Below are positions 9,928-18,949 of a stretch of 64,000 bases of DNA, in pieces; position 1 is the stretch's first letter; every line of letters begins with the position of its first letter. The notes beneath the pieces were generated by a model. That model saw only the letters and a program-made list of their open reading frames with translations, did not search any database and had not been told where the DNA came from. The translations under genes were made by a program, and so were the position numbers. The stretch covers positions 2,480,001 to 2,544,000 of the forward strand of contig NZ_CP013341.1 of assembly GCF_001455205.1 (NCBI RefSeq). The letters are read 5' to 3'. This DNA comes from Nitrosomonas ureae (GTDB lineage: Bacteria; Pseudomonadota; Gammaproteobacteria; Burkholderiales; Nitrosomonadaceae).

Positions 9928-10144
9928 CCCTATGATCCTCTCGACCATGTATCCAAAATCGGCTGCGCCGTTCGTACTATCTTGTCGATCATCGTGACAA
10001 GAGCTATAGGATTATAGATTGTATTCACTGATTTAGAGTCTTGTGTTTTGTATTAGTAACTTTCGCATTGATCCCGAAATACCTGGTCATACTGGGCAAA
10101 CAGTTATTCCATTTTTGTTCTTCATTTCATGTTCTCATTTTACA

Positions 10145-10158
10145 AAACTTCGAAGTTT
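10145..10158. promoter_or_regulatory. 14-bp perfect palindrome, possible operator
   Basis: AAACTTCGAAGTTT is its own reverse complement. It lies about 70 bases upstream of the candidate -35 of the porin/urease operon. The factor that might bind it is unknown. Confidence 0.35.
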
Positions 10159-10227
10159 ACGAAAATCAGCATACCTCGGTTAAAAAGAAAGCGTTGAACT
10201 GAGAGCCACCGAATTATTAGTGACTTG

Positions 10228-10256
10228 TTAACAATTAATCATACTAAACATATAAA
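10228..10256 (+). promoter_or_regulatory. Candidate sigma-70 promoter of the porin-urease operon
   Basis: TTAACA and TATAAA are separated by exactly 17 bases, close to the sigma-70 consensus. The element lies 120-190 bases upstream of the porin start codons, in the right direction. No competing promoter is obvious in the gene-free region. Confidence 0.5.
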
Positions 10257-10444
10257 AAGTATTACCAAATGTAATTAATAGAAATTCTGCGATAGAATCT
10301 TTTTGCTTATTTTTGCAATAACAATCATCGACCGTTTAATCATTCAATTGGATTAGTCTATATTAGGGAACGAGCAATCTCATGCATAAAGACAATAGCA
10401 ACTTTCAAATGAAAATCGAGAATACAAATTTGGAGTCATTTATC

Positions 10445-11749
10445 ATGTTCGACCGGCATAGTTTCCATATAGGTAATAAAAAATTGATAAAACAGGTATG
10501 GACATGGTTTTTCCTTACGGTTCTACTGATGAGTGTTTTTCTTTTATCTGTACCGAAAGCCTATTCGATGGCCGGAGCAACTGCACCGATTAAAAAAATG
10601 CTCAAGGTGGAAACGAATGAAAACAGATGGATTAGTTTAGGAGCAGGGTATCGCGGTACAGGGTTATGGACGGAAAATCCAAATTCTGGAAATCTGAATG
10701 ATGGCGCTTACAGCAATGACAATGCGCGTCTCTATCTCAATGGACAGTTTAATCAGCACTTCAAATTCGAAGTGAATACCGAGTGCTTCTTTTGTAACAA
10801 TACCGCCTCTGGTGAAAATCCAAAGATGTCCTACAACATTCTGGATGCGATTGTTAAATTTGAGTACAACCGCTACTTTAATGTATGGGGGGGGCGTATG
10901 TTGGCACCCACGGAACGAGGGGAACTAAGCGGCCCTTTTTTTCAGGCTACTCATGATGCATTCAAAACTCCTTTCTTTTCTCAAGATTTCAGCACTAAGT
11001 TTGGCGATGGTGGTGCAGGTCGTTACGGCCGTGACGACGGTGTAACTTTTTGGGGTAATGCAGAGCCTGGTATTATTCCAGGCACACTGGGTTATGCAGT
11101 GGGAGTTTTTCGTGGCTTGGAATCCTCGAAAATTGCAGGCCCCAATCCGGGCGGCACTATACTGACAGCTGCGCGTGTTACCTATAATTTTCTGAATCCG
11201 GAAAAAAACCCCGGTTATTACACTTCCAGTACGTATTATGGAAAGGCTGGAGACATTTTAGCGCTCGCATTTGGTATGTCTTATCAAAAGAATGGCGCCG
11301 GCTCGTTCATAAATCGTAGTGATTTTCTTGGTTTTACCGGCGACTTATTATTCGAGAAAGTATTGCCTAAAAATATGGGCGTTACTACTTTAAATGCTGA
11401 GTATAAACAATTTTATGCTAACTACTCGACTGCGGCATTTTCTGATCGTGATTGCTTCTGCATGTTCGATGGCAAGTCGTGGACAGTAACCGGTCTTTAT
11501 ATGTTTCCAACTAAAATTGGCATAGGGCATTTTCAGCCTTATGGCAGATTTACCAGCGTCCAACCCAATGCTAGCAGTAATCGAGAAGAAATTGAGACGG
11601 GTCTAAACTATATTATCGATGGATTTAATGCACGTATTTCAGCATATTATCAGCATGGGGATCTGCTGATGAAAGGATTAAATTATGCGCCAGGAATCTC
11701 GGGTCCAACACTTGATGTTTTTAAAATCTCTTTCCAGTTACAAATTTAG
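10445..11749 (+). CDS. Outer-membrane porin, FmdC-like (probable urea/short-amide porin)
   Basis: Beta-barrel porin of about 434 residues. The ATG at 10445 has GGAG nine bases upstream; the ATG at 10382 would add 21 residues before the signal peptide and cannot be excluded. A long signal peptide (VWTWFFLTVLLMSVFLLSVP) ends near AYSMAGA. The mature part shows alternating amphipathic strands and an aromatic C-terminus (FKISFQLQI, with F/L near the end), typical of porins. It is 41 bases upstream of ureD and in the same direction. By position its likely job is letting urea cross the outer membrane; substrate specificity is inferred. Confidence 0.8.
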   Translation: MFDRHSFHIGNKKLIKQVWTWFFLTVLLMSVFLLSVPKAYSMAGATAPIKKMLKVETNENRWISLGAGYRGTGLWTENPNSGNLNDGAYSNDNARLYLNGQFNQHFKFEVNTECFFCNNTASGENPKMSYNILDAIVKFEYNRYFNVWGGRMLAPTERGELSGPFFQATHDAFKTPFFSQDFSTKFGDGGAGRYGRDDGVTFWGNAEPGIIPGTLGYAVGVFRGLESSKIAGPNPGGTILTAARVTYNFLNPEKNPGYYTSSTYYGKAGDILALAFGMSYQKNGAGSFINRSDFLGFTGDLLFEKVLPKNMGVTTLNAEYKQFYANYSTAAFSDRDCFCMFDGKSWTVTGLYMFPTKIGIGHFQPYGRFTSVQPNASSNREEIETGLNYIIDGFNARISAYYQHGDLLMKGLNYAPGISGPTLDVFKISFQLQI

Positions 11750-11790
11750 GGTCTTCTGTAATCTTTTCTCCATTAATACTGGAAAAAACT

Positions 11791-12738
11791 ATGTTGCTAT
11801 CCACTTATTCAGAAGAATCAGAAATCAAGCAACGGAACTCTACTATTCCAAGTGATTTCAAGCAGCCAACTGATGCTGTTATATCCACCTCAAACGTAGC
11901 TTCAGAGCATAAGCCACTCCAAGCAAGATTATCACTCAAATTCGCTGAAATGGATGGAGTAACGCGCCTCGTAGAACGAGAACACTTCGGTCCTTTACTG
12001 GTACAGAAACCTTTTTACCCTGAAGGACAAAAGATTTGCCATGTAGTGATTATTCATCCGCCAGGTGGGGTTGTGGGCGGTGATCAGCTGGAAATTTCAG
12101 CTCAAGTTGATGCATTTGCCAATGCACAGATAATTACACCCGGTGCTGCCAAATGGTACAAAGCTAACGGCCATACTTCACACCAGAAAATTAGAGTCAA
12201 TGTAAAAAAAGGCGGCTCTCTTGAGTGGGTGCCGCAGGAAACCATTTTTTACAACAATGCAAACGTAGAAATTGATCATCAGGTAATCCTGGAAGATGAT
12301 GCAGTTTATGTGAGTTGTGAAATATTGTGTTTTGGAAGGACCGCCTACGGTGAAACGTTCAGTAACGGTCAAATCAAGCAACGTACCAGCATCAAGAGAA
12401 ATAACAAATTGATCTGGCTGGAGCAAATACATCTTCTTGGCGAGAGCTCTGCGATGAGTGGCGCTTTGGCACTATCTGGAAAAACAGTCTGTGCAACACT
12501 GATTCTGACTGGAAAAACAATATCCCAGCCAATGATTGATCTGGCTCGAGAAGAAACAAATAAAATCACAAAGCGAGCTGACCAGGTCGGAATGTCGCAG
12601 CTTAAATCTGCTTTGGTGGTGCGTTATTTGGGTGATTCAAGTGAAGTGGCAAAACAGGTGATGTTGTGTGTCTGGGGTTTGCTGCGACCGGAATTAATCG
12701 GATGTGCTGCTATTGTGCCGCGGATGTGGAATACGTGA
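11791..12738 (+). CDS. ureD: Urease accessory protein UreD
   Basis: Scaffold protein that binds apo-urease and, with UreF and UreG, delivers nickel. The protein has 315 residues, about 35-40 longer at the N-terminus than typical UreD, with a polar, probably disordered extension before LQARLSLKFAEMDG. The conserved HPPGGVVGGDQLEI and TPGAAKWYKANG motifs are present. It is the first urease gene after the porin. The start at 11791 is the first available ATG, and a shorter start at a later codon is possible. Confidence 0.93.
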   Translation: MLLSTYSEESEIKQRNSTIPSDFKQPTDAVISTSNVASEHKPLQARLSLKFAEMDGVTRLVEREHFGPLLVQKPFYPEGQKICHVVIIHPPGGVVGGDQLEISAQVDAFANAQIITPGAAKWYKANGHTSHQKIRVNVKKGGSLEWVPQETIFYNNANVEIDHQVILEDDAVYVSCEILCFGRTAYGETFSNGQIKQRTSIKRNNKLIWLEQIHLLGESSAMSGALALSGKTVCATLILTGKTISQPMIDLAREETNKITKRADQVGMSQLKSALVVRYLGDSSEVAKQVMLCVWGLLRPELIGCAAIVPRMWNT

Positions 12739-12827
12739 TTCCTTAATAATTAATTGTAGTGTTTTTACATTGACGATGCTGCAGCAGTTTTAAAATTGTA
12801 AGCGTCATTTTACCCAGGAGAAGAACT

Positions 12828-13130
12828 ATGGACTTAACACCGAGAGAGAAGGACAAGCTGATGATATTTACTGCCGGATTACTCGCAGAAAGACGTAAAG
12901 CGCGTGGTTTACGTCTGAATTATCCTGAAGCAGTTGCTCTGATTACCTGTGCTGTACTGGAAGGGGCCAGAGATGGTCGGACAGTGGCAGAACTTATGGC
13001 TGCCGGGCAAAGAATATTAACTCGCTCTGATGTCATGGAAGGTGTTTCTGAAATGATTCCGGATATTCAGGTTGAAGCAACGTTCCCAGATGGTACAAAA
13101 CTGGTGACTGTTCATAATCCGATTGTTTAG
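12828..13130 (+). CDS. ureA: Urease gamma subunit
   Basis: Smallest structural subunit of the (alpha-beta-gamma)3 urease. The protein has 100 residues, exactly the family length. It begins MDLTPREKDKLMIFTAGLLA and contains the conserved LNYPEAVALIT and EGARDGRTVAEL segments. The ribosome binding site is AGGAG. It lies 89 bases after ureD and 25 bases before ureB. Confidence 0.98.
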   Translation: MDLTPREKDKLMIFTAGLLAERRKARGLRLNYPEAVALITCAVLEGARDGRTVAELMAAGQRILTRSDVMEGVSEMIPDIQVEATFPDGTKLVTVHNPIV

Positions 13131-13155
13131 CTAATTTAAAGTATAGGAGATCGCC

Positions 13156-13476
13156 ATGAGAGTGCCAATGATTCCAGGTGAAGTATTTACTGAGGCGGGT
13201 GAAATAGAATTAAACGTGGGCAGAAACACTAAATCTCTAACCGTTTCAAATGGAGGGGATCGCCCAATACAAATAGGCTCCCATTTTCATTTTTATGAAG
13301 TTAATTCCGCGATGAAATTTGATCGAGAAGCTGCCTATGGTATGCGCCTGAATATTATGGCCGGGACAGCTATTCGTTTCGAACCAGGACAAGAAAGAAC
13401 GGTTGAGCTTGTTGAGCTTGCGGGAGATCGGATCGTTTATGGATTTAACCAAAAAGTGATGGGCAAACTTAAATAG
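13156..13476 (+). CDS. ureB: Urease beta subunit
   Basis: Structural subunit of 106 residues. It begins MRVPMIPGEVFTEAGEIELN and contains RPIQIGSHFHFYEVN and RLNIMAGTAIRFEPGQ, all diagnostic for UreB. It is a separate gene rather than fused to ureA, the usual arrangement outside Helicobacter. Its start is preceded by TAGGAGATC. Confidence 0.98.
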   Translation: MRVPMIPGEVFTEAGEIELNVGRNTKSLTVSNGGDRPIQIGSHFHFYEVNSAMKFDREAAYGMRLNIMAGTAIRFEPGQERTVELVELAGDRIVYGFNQKVMGKLK

Positions 13477-13509
13477 TTTGTATCGCAATAATTTTACAGG
13501 AGTAAGAAA

Positions 13510-15216
13510 ATGAGCGTAAAAATTTCCCGTCGAAACTATGCTGAGATGATGGGTCCAACGACCGGGGATCGTGTTCGTCTGGCCGATACAGAGCTATTTA
13601 TAGAAATTGAAAAAGATTTCACTACGTATGGAGAAGAGGTGAAATTCGGTGGTGGTAAAGTAATTCGGGATGGCATGGGACAATCACAGCGAAATCATGC
13701 GGATGTTATGGATACCGTCATTACCAATGCTATCATTATCGATCACTGGGGGATTGTAAAAGCGGATATTGGGATCAAGAATGGCAAAGTAGCTAATATC
13801 GGAAAAGCCGGTAACCCGGATATTCAGCCGAATGTTACGATGGCAATTGGTTCAGCGACTGAGATTATTGCGGGTGAAAATTCGATTGTTACCGCGGGCG
13901 GTGTTGATACCCATATTCACTTCATTTCTCCGCAACAAGCCGAAGACGCCATGATGAACGGCATCACTACCATGCTGGGCGGCGGTACCGGACCTGCAGT
14001 TGGAACAGCGGCAACTACCTGTACGCCCGGTCCCTGGCATATTCATTCGATGCTAAGAGCATCGGATGGGCTAGTAATGAATACAGGCTTTTTCGGTAAA
14101 GGTAATACCAGCCTGCCTACACCGCTCGAAGAGCAAGTACTTGCCGGAGCTTGTGGCCTGAAGCTCCATGAGGATTGGGGTACCACATATGCCGCGATCG
14201 ATAATTGCCTGGATGTGGCGGATAAATATGATGTACAGGTCGCTATCCATACCGACACTATTAATGAAGGCGGATATTTGGAGAATACCATTGCTGCCAT
14301 GAAAGATCGGACTATTCATACTTTTCACACCGAAGGTGCAGGTGGAGGTCATGCGCCGGATATTATCGCAGTCGTTGGCCAGGAGAATGTTTTACCCTCG
14401 TCTACGAATCCGACTCGTCCTTATACGGTCAACACTCTTGATGAGCATTTGGATATGTTGATGGTGTGCCATCATTTACATGCCAATATTCCGGAGGATG
14501 TTGCCTTTGCAGAGTCACGTATCCGGAAAGAAACGATTGCCGCTGAGGATATTTTGCATGACATGGGAGCAATTTCTATGATGTCCTCGGATTCGCAAGC
14601 AATGGGACGCATTGGTGAAGTCGTGTTGCGTACATGGCAAACCGCGCATAAGATGAAGATACAGCGCGGTACATTGCAAGAAGATAACTCAAGGAATGAC
14701 AATTTTCGTGTAAAACGTTATGTTGCCAAGTACACAATTAATCCGGCCATCACACATGGCATTGCACATGCAATCGGCTCGATAGAAGTCGGTAAATATG
14801 CAGATCTTGTATTATGGAGACCTGCCTTTTTCGGTGTAAAACCATCCATGATATTGAAAGGGGGAATGATTGCAGCATCGCTGATGGGTGATCCTAATGC
14901 ATCGATTCCAACACCTCAGCCGGTACATTATCGCTACATGTTTGGAGGATATGGAGGCGGGATCAAAACATCATGTTTTACATTTGCTTCGCAAGCTGCG
15001 CTTAATGCTAATTTAATTGATCAACTGAAGCTGGACAAAGATATTATTGCGGTTAAGAATACCCGAAACTTGCGCAAGAAAGACATGATTCATAATAGCG
15101 CAACTCCTAAAATGGAAGTTGATCCGGAAACCTATGAAGTCCGTGCGGATGGGCAATTGCTGACGTGCGGCGCTGAAGACGTGTTGCCAATGGCACAACG
15201 CTACTTCCTGTTTTAG
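13510..15216 (+). CDS. ureC: Urease alpha subunit (catalytic)
   Basis: Nickel metallo-amidohydrolase that hydrolyses urea to ammonia and carbamate. The protein has 568 residues, full length. The N-terminal YAEMMGPTTGDRVRLADTEL is intact. The metal ligands are visible: the first His-x-His in GGVDTHIHFISPQ, the carbamylated lysine in GACGLKLHEDWG, and histidines in AIHTDTINEGG and HTFHTEGAGGGHAPD. The flap histidine segment MVCHHLHANIPEDVAFAESR and an aspartate in MMSSDSQAMGR are also present. A CAGGAG site precedes the ATG. Substrate ammonia would feed ammonia oxidation in this type of organism (inference). Confidence 0.99.
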   Translation: MSVKISRRNYAEMMGPTTGDRVRLADTELFIEIEKDFTTYGEEVKFGGGKVIRDGMGQSQRNHADVMDTVITNAIIIDHWGIVKADIGIKNGKVANIGKAGNPDIQPNVTMAIGSATEIIAGENSIVTAGGVDTHIHFISPQQAEDAMMNGITTMLGGGTGPAVGTAATTCTPGPWHIHSMLRASDGLVMNTGFFGKGNTSLPTPLEEQVLAGACGLKLHEDWGTTYAAIDNCLDVADKYDVQVAIHTDTINEGGYLENTIAAMKDRTIHTFHTEGAGGGHAPDIIAVVGQENVLPSSTNPTRPYTVNTLDEHLDMLMVCHHLHANIPEDVAFAESRIRKETIAAEDILHDMGAISMMSSDSQAMGRIGEVVLRTWQTAHKMKIQRGTLQEDNSRNDNFRVKRYVAKYTINPAITHGIAHAIGSIEVGKYADLVLWRPAFFGVKPSMILKGGMIAASLMGDPNASIPTPQPVHYRYMFGGYGGGIKTSCFTFASQAALNANLIDQLKLDKDIIAVKNTRNLRKKDMIHNSATPKMEVDPETYEVRADGQLLTCGAEDVLPMAQRYFLF

Positions 15217-15279
15217 GTGCATTTCTTACCTTGCTTTTTTAACGAGTAGCACAAGAACAAGGATTTTTCATTTTGATGA

Positions 15280-15314
15280 GCAGCTATCACGACATTTGTT
15301 TCTTTGATAGCTGC
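15280..15314 (+). promoter_or_regulatory. Strong hairpin in the ureC-ureE intergenic region
   Basis: GCAGCTATCA pairs perfectly with TGATAGCTGC across a 15-base loop in the 127-base ureC-ureE gap, the only sizeable gap in the urease genes besides ureD-ureA and the one before the urea channel. No T-run follows. It may be an mRNA processing or stability element that sets structural versus accessory gene expression, or a partial terminator. Confidence 0.45.
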
Positions 15315-15343
15315 AGTATAATTAATGACTTACGGTAACATAA

Positions 15344-15871
15344 ATGCTTACGCTGAATAAGAAAATAGATCATGCAGACTCAGTATATGCGCAACTCGTT
15401 TTGCCTTACGAAATGCGTGAAAACAGTCGGCTAAGAGCGACGCTTGCATCAGGTGAGGAAGTGGCGATTTTTACTGGGCGAGGCACAATATTACGTAATA
15501 ATGACCTTCTTAGAAGCGATGACGGGCGAGTGGTGCAGATTATTGCCGCTAAAGAGCCCACTTATCGGGTGACTTGCCAGACGCCACATGATTTATTACG
15601 GTGTGCCTTTCATTTGGGTAATCGGCATACGCAAACCCAAGTTGGAGAAGCTTTTCTGCGCATTCATCAAGATGCTGTCTTGAAACAAATGCTGGAGGGG
15701 TTGGGTGCTTCTGTCATAGAAGAGGATGAGCAATTTGAACCGGAATCAGGCGCTTATGGTGGAGGAGGGCATCATCACCATGGCGATGATGGCCATTATC
15801 ATGCGCATGGTCCGCTTGCACCAATACCAGCACGCCAAAAGATTCACAGACCTTCCGACTCGCAATCTTAG
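15344..15871 (+). CDS. ureE: Urease accessory protein UreE (nickel chaperone)
   Basis: Nickel-binding metallochaperone of 175 residues. The two-domain UreE fold is recognisable: an N-terminal peptide-binding domain with the RGTILRNND segment, and the metal domain with HLGNRHTQTQVGEAFLRI, which carries the conserved interface histidine. A histidine-rich C-terminal tail (GGGHHHHGDDGHYHAHG) should store several Ni ions. It lies 12 bases before ureF. Confidence 0.95.
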   Translation: MLTLNKKIDHADSVYAQLVLPYEMRENSRLRATLASGEEVAIFTGRGTILRNNDLLRSDDGRVVQIIAAKEPTYRVTCQTPHDLLRCAFHLGNRHTQTQVGEAFLRIHQDAVLKQMLEGLGASVIEEDEQFEPESGAYGGGGHHHHGDDGHYHAHGPLAPIPARQKIHRPSDSQS

Positions 15872-15883
15872 GAGTCATTCACT

Positions 15884-16561
15884 GTGCAATCCACTTTATT
15901 GCTGCGCTTACTGCAACTCGCAAGTCCATCGCTGCCAATTGGTGCCTATACGTATTCGCAAGGCCTGGAATCCGCCATTGAGAAGGGTGATGTGCATGAT
16001 GAGAGTTCTGCGCGTGTGTGGATTTCGGAGGCCTTGAATATCATCGCGGATTTCGAAGCGCCAATCGTCTGGCGTTTACTTAAAGCATTTGCCGAGCGCG
16101 ATGTGGAGACCGTTAGCTACTGGACTGAATGTTTTGTTGCAGCACGAGATACCGCAGAGTTTCGTGCGGAAACAATACAGATGGGGTACTCTTTAGGGAA
16201 ACTGGTCACGGATCTTAAGATTGCAGACGATTCACTACATGCGATTTTAGCCGATCAATCCGAAATACCTTTGCCTACCGCATTTGCATGCGTCGCAGAA
16301 GCTCTGGGAGTGCCTCATGAAGCAGCATTGCTAGGAATGCTGTTTTCATTGGTTGAGAATCAAGTGTTAGTTTGCGTTAAATCAGTGCCACTTGGGCAGG
16401 TTTCCGGACAAAGTCTTTTATTATCGTTGCATACAGTGATTGAAGAAGTATCAGTACGTGCGCAGCAACTCAACGATGACGAGTTGTCGAATTGGGCGCC
16501 AGGGTTATCATTGTTGTCGATGCAACATGAAACCCAATATAGTAGAGTTTATCGGTCATAA
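15884..16561 (+). CDS. ureF: Urease accessory protein UreF
   Basis: All-helical activator of 225 residues that gates UreG GTP hydrolysis in the UreDFG complex. It starts with GTG at 15884, preceded by TAGGAGT. It contains the conserved LASPSLPIGAYTYSQGLE motif and the later AALLGMLFSLVENQVLVCVK segment. Spacing to ureE and ureG (12 and 17 bases) supports one transcript. Confidence 0.95.
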   Translation: MQSTLLLRLLQLASPSLPIGAYTYSQGLESAIEKGDVHDESSARVWISEALNIIADFEAPIVWRLLKAFAERDVETVSYWTECFVAARDTAEFRAETIQMGYSLGKLVTDLKIADDSLHAILADQSEIPLPTAFACVAEALGVPHEAALLGMLFSLVENQVLVCVKSVPLGQVSGQSLLLSLHTVIEEVSVRAQQLNDDELSNWAPGLSLLSMQHETQYSRVYRS

Positions 16562-16578
16562 TTTTTGAGGTATTACAC

Positions 16579-17214
16579 GTGAACAAACAATCAAATCCTC
16601 TTCGAGTGGGTATCGGGGGTCCGGTAGGGTCAGGAAAAACGGCTTTATGTGAGGCCTTAAGCAAGAAAATGCGTGATCGTTACGAGATGGCTGTTATTAC
16701 GAACGATATCTATACCAAGGAAGATATGGAGATTTTATTGCGCGCCAATGCGCTGCCTCCGGAGCGTTTGATGGGTGTGGAGACGGGGGGATGTCCGCAT
16801 ACCGCCATTCGGGAAGATGCTTCAATCAATCTTGAGGCCATTGCGCGCATGACAGCCGATTTTCCCAATCTTGATCTTATTCTGGTTGAATCCGGCGGGG
16901 ACAATTTAGCTTCCACCTTTAGCCCGGAACTTTCCGATCTAACCATTTATGTCATTGATGTCGCAGCCGGTGAGAAAATACCGCGTAAGGGGGGGCCTGG
17001 CATCACACGTTCAGCGTTGCTGGTTATTAATAAAATTGATTTGGCACCTTATGTCGGAGCAAATTTGGATGTGATGGCGCGAGATGCGAAAAAAATGCGA
17101 GGCGATCGGCCATTTGTGTTTACTAACCTGCAAACTGGCGAAGGTGTTGATCAAATAATTGATTTTATTGTGAAGCAAGGATTGCTGGAAGAAGTGAAAC
17201 AGCGAACAGGTTGA
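16579..17214 (+). CDS. ureG: Urease accessory GTPase UreG
   Basis: SIMIBI-class GTPase of 211 residues that hands nickel to urease. It starts with GTG and has a TGAGG site. Visible motifs are the P-loop VGIGGPVGSGKTALCEAL, the metal-binding Cys-Pro-His in VETGGCPHTAIRED, the switch LILVESGGDNL and the guanine-specificity LLVINKIDLAP. Normal length and no anomalies. Confidence 0.98.
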   Translation: MNKQSNPLRVGIGGPVGSGKTALCEALSKKMRDRYEMAVITNDIYTKEDMEILLRANALPPERLMGVETGGCPHTAIREDASINLEAIARMTADFPNLDLILVESGGDNLASTFSPELSDLTIYVIDVAAGEKIPRKGGPGITRSALLVINKIDLAPYVGANLDVMARDAKKMRGDRPFVFTNLQTGEGVDQIIDFIVKQGLLEEVKQRTG

Positions 17215-17326
17215 TCGATGTCCTTCACAAGCTTACTGTCAATCCTGGCATGAGTGATTCAGTAAATTAGTGTTTTATTTAGTTACCGTAGTTTCTTTTT
17301 TGCATAAACTTTAGGAGCTAATCATC

Positions 17327-18310
17327 ATGGATTGGTCTTTATCGATTGACAAGGCAATACCCAAACCTTTGCGTGTTATCTTCAGAGGCGTAGGGCAAGT
17401 GTTTTTCTGTTGCAATGCGGTTACCGGTCTTATTTTTCTAATTGCCTTATATGTTGGCGGGATCACTGCTGGACTTGCCGCGACTGTGGGCGTCATCAGC
17501 AGTACGGTTGCTGCATATTTATTAGGCTTCTCTGATGATGATATTGATGCAGGGTTATACGGCTTTAATGGAACTTTGGTAGGTCCTTGTCTATTTTTGT
17601 TCCTGGAAAATACGCCACAACTCTGGGTACTTGTTGTACTTGCCTCGATTTTATCGACCATTGTGCTCGCTGCGTTGATGCGGATCTTGCAGCCTTATAA
17701 CATTCCCGCATCAACATCCCCCTTTGTTCTAACATGCTGGATGTTTATGGTGGCCGTCTATTCTTTTGACGGATTTGCGCGTGGCCCTGTATTGCCGGAA
17801 CCAGGCATTCCCGCTGACATTGCGGCGGCCTCAGTGGTTGCAGCGGAGTTTGCGACTCTTACGCAAGATGCGGCCGAGGCCTGGTATACAGCCGTAACCA
17901 AAGGCGTCGCCGAAGTGATGTTTGCCGATAGCGTTATTGTAGGTATCCTGTTTCTTACCGGTATTGCAATTACGTCATTGCGCGGTGCATCCATGGCGCT
18001 AGCTGGTGCAATAGTTGGTGTAGCCTTGCCTATCTGCTTAGGGGCCGATAAGACACTGATTGAAATGGGACTCTATGCATTTAATCCGGTGTTGACAATG
18101 ATGGCGGTTGGTTGGGTTTTCCTCAAGCCTACTACAGGCACTGCAATTCTGGCTCTATTGGCGGGAGTTTTAACTGTGATTTGCCAGGCCGGTTTAGCTA
18201 ATTTCCTTGCACCGATTGGCTTACCGACACTGACATTTCCTTTTGTTTTGGTCATGTGGATGTTTCTATTTGCTGCCAGCAAATCCAAATATTGGGGAAA
18301 TTCACACTGA
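17327..18310 (+). CDS. UT-family urea transporter
   Basis: Inner-membrane urea channel of 327 residues. It shows the internal duplication typical of UT proteins: GLYGFNGTLVG in the first half and GLYAFNPVLTMMAVG in the second, plus paired pore segments (TSPFVLTCWMF and LTFPFVLVMWMF). About ten hydrophobic helices are present. It starts at an ATG with a TAGGAGC site, 112 bases after ureG and in the same direction, so it closes the porin-urease-channel operon. It is passive (family knowledge), so urease activity would drive net uptake. Confidence 0.93.
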   Translation: MDWSLSIDKAIPKPLRVIFRGVGQVFFCCNAVTGLIFLIALYVGGITAGLAATVGVISSTVAAYLLGFSDDDIDAGLYGFNGTLVGPCLFLFLENTPQLWVLVVLASILSTIVLAALMRILQPYNIPASTSPFVLTCWMFMVAVYSFDGFARGPVLPEPGIPADIAAASVVAAEFATLTQDAAEAWYTAVTKGVAEVMFADSVIVGILFLTGIAITSLRGASMALAGAIVGVALPICLGADKTLIEMGLYAFNPVLTMMAVGWVFLKPTTGTAILALLAGVLTVICQAGLANFLAPIGLPTLTFPFVLVMWMFLFAASKSKYWGNSH

Positions 18311-18386
18311 ATATGACAAAATTCTGAAGCTAAAACCTCGTTACTAAAACTGGGTTCTTTATTTTCACAAGGTTATTGTTAGAAAG

Positions 18387-18848
18387 TTAAGTCAACGGAC
18401 TGCTATGCGTATGCGCAGCAGTCGAGTGGGAGTGATGTTCCTGGGCAAATTCAATCGGTACAATGTGCAACTTACCATGCCGCACACCGTTGGTGGCAAT
18501 TATCTGGTTTGCAAAAGTCCTGACATCCTGAATCGTTCCTCGAAGAATGACAACTTCGAGGCAATTATCGTGATCCATATGGACATGCATACTCGATAAG
18601 GTCAAATCGTGATGGCTGTGATGGGCCGAAGTTACCTGGCTGGCCAGATCCCTTTCGTGATGATTGTAGATATAACTCAGCGTGGCAATACAATAGCCTT
18701 GGTTGCTCTTTTGCAGGCGCGCGGTTTCCAGATATTCTCTGACAAGATCACGAATCGCTTCTGAACGATTATCATAACCACGTGCCTGCGCAAGTTTATC
18801 GAATTGTTTAAAAAGCTGATCATCCATTGAAATAGTAAAACGCTCCAT
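18387..18848 (-). CDS. nikR: Nickel-responsive transcriptional regulator NikR
   Basis: Ribbon-helix-helix repressor of 153 residues with an ACT-like nickel domain. The ATG at 18848 is chosen because GAGGAG lies seven bases upstream and the protein then begins MERFTISMDDQLFKQFDKL, the RHH strand; an upstream in-frame start adds 24 residues that look non-coding. The nickel site residues are seen in MHVHMDHDNCLEVV (two His and Cys) plus an upstream His. The C-terminal tail is histidine-rich. It probably controls the adjacent receptor and ABC genes through the operator at 21096-21124. Confidence 0.95.
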   Translation of the reverse strand: MERFTISMDDQLFKQFDKLAQARGYDNRSEAIRDLVREYLETARLQKSNQGYCIATLSYIYNHHERDLASQVTSAHHSHHDLTLSSMHVHMDHDNCLEVVILRGTIQDVRTFANQIIATNGVRHGKLHIVPIEFAQEHHSHSTAAHTHSSPLT

Positions 18849-18949
18849 ACAACACTCCTCAGGAATTATGACAAGAATTCGATTATCTGAAAAAACATAA
18901 AATCGTACATCAGCAAACAATTTAAGGGATTTTTAATTTATTTTGTCAG

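Larger units (their letters stand above)
9646..10444. other. Long divergent regulatory region between aldolase and urea-porin operon
   Basis: About 740-800 bases without a supported gene. It contains a perfect 10-bp inverted repeat (9900-9927), a 14-bp perfect palindrome (10145-10158) and a good sigma-70-like promoter (10228-10256) pointing to the porin/urease operon. I found no tRNA, small ORF with a ribosome binding site, or repeat elsewhere in it. Confidence 0.6.

Noticed and set aside
10090..10250. Second NikR operator upstream of the urea porin
   Set aside because: Single TCATAC/CATACT half sites occur but there is no matching GTATGA at a suitable distance.
18849..18920. 24-residue N-terminal extension of NikR
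   Set aside because: GAGGAG is correctly spaced only for the ATG at 18848, and NikR proteins begin at the ribbon strand.
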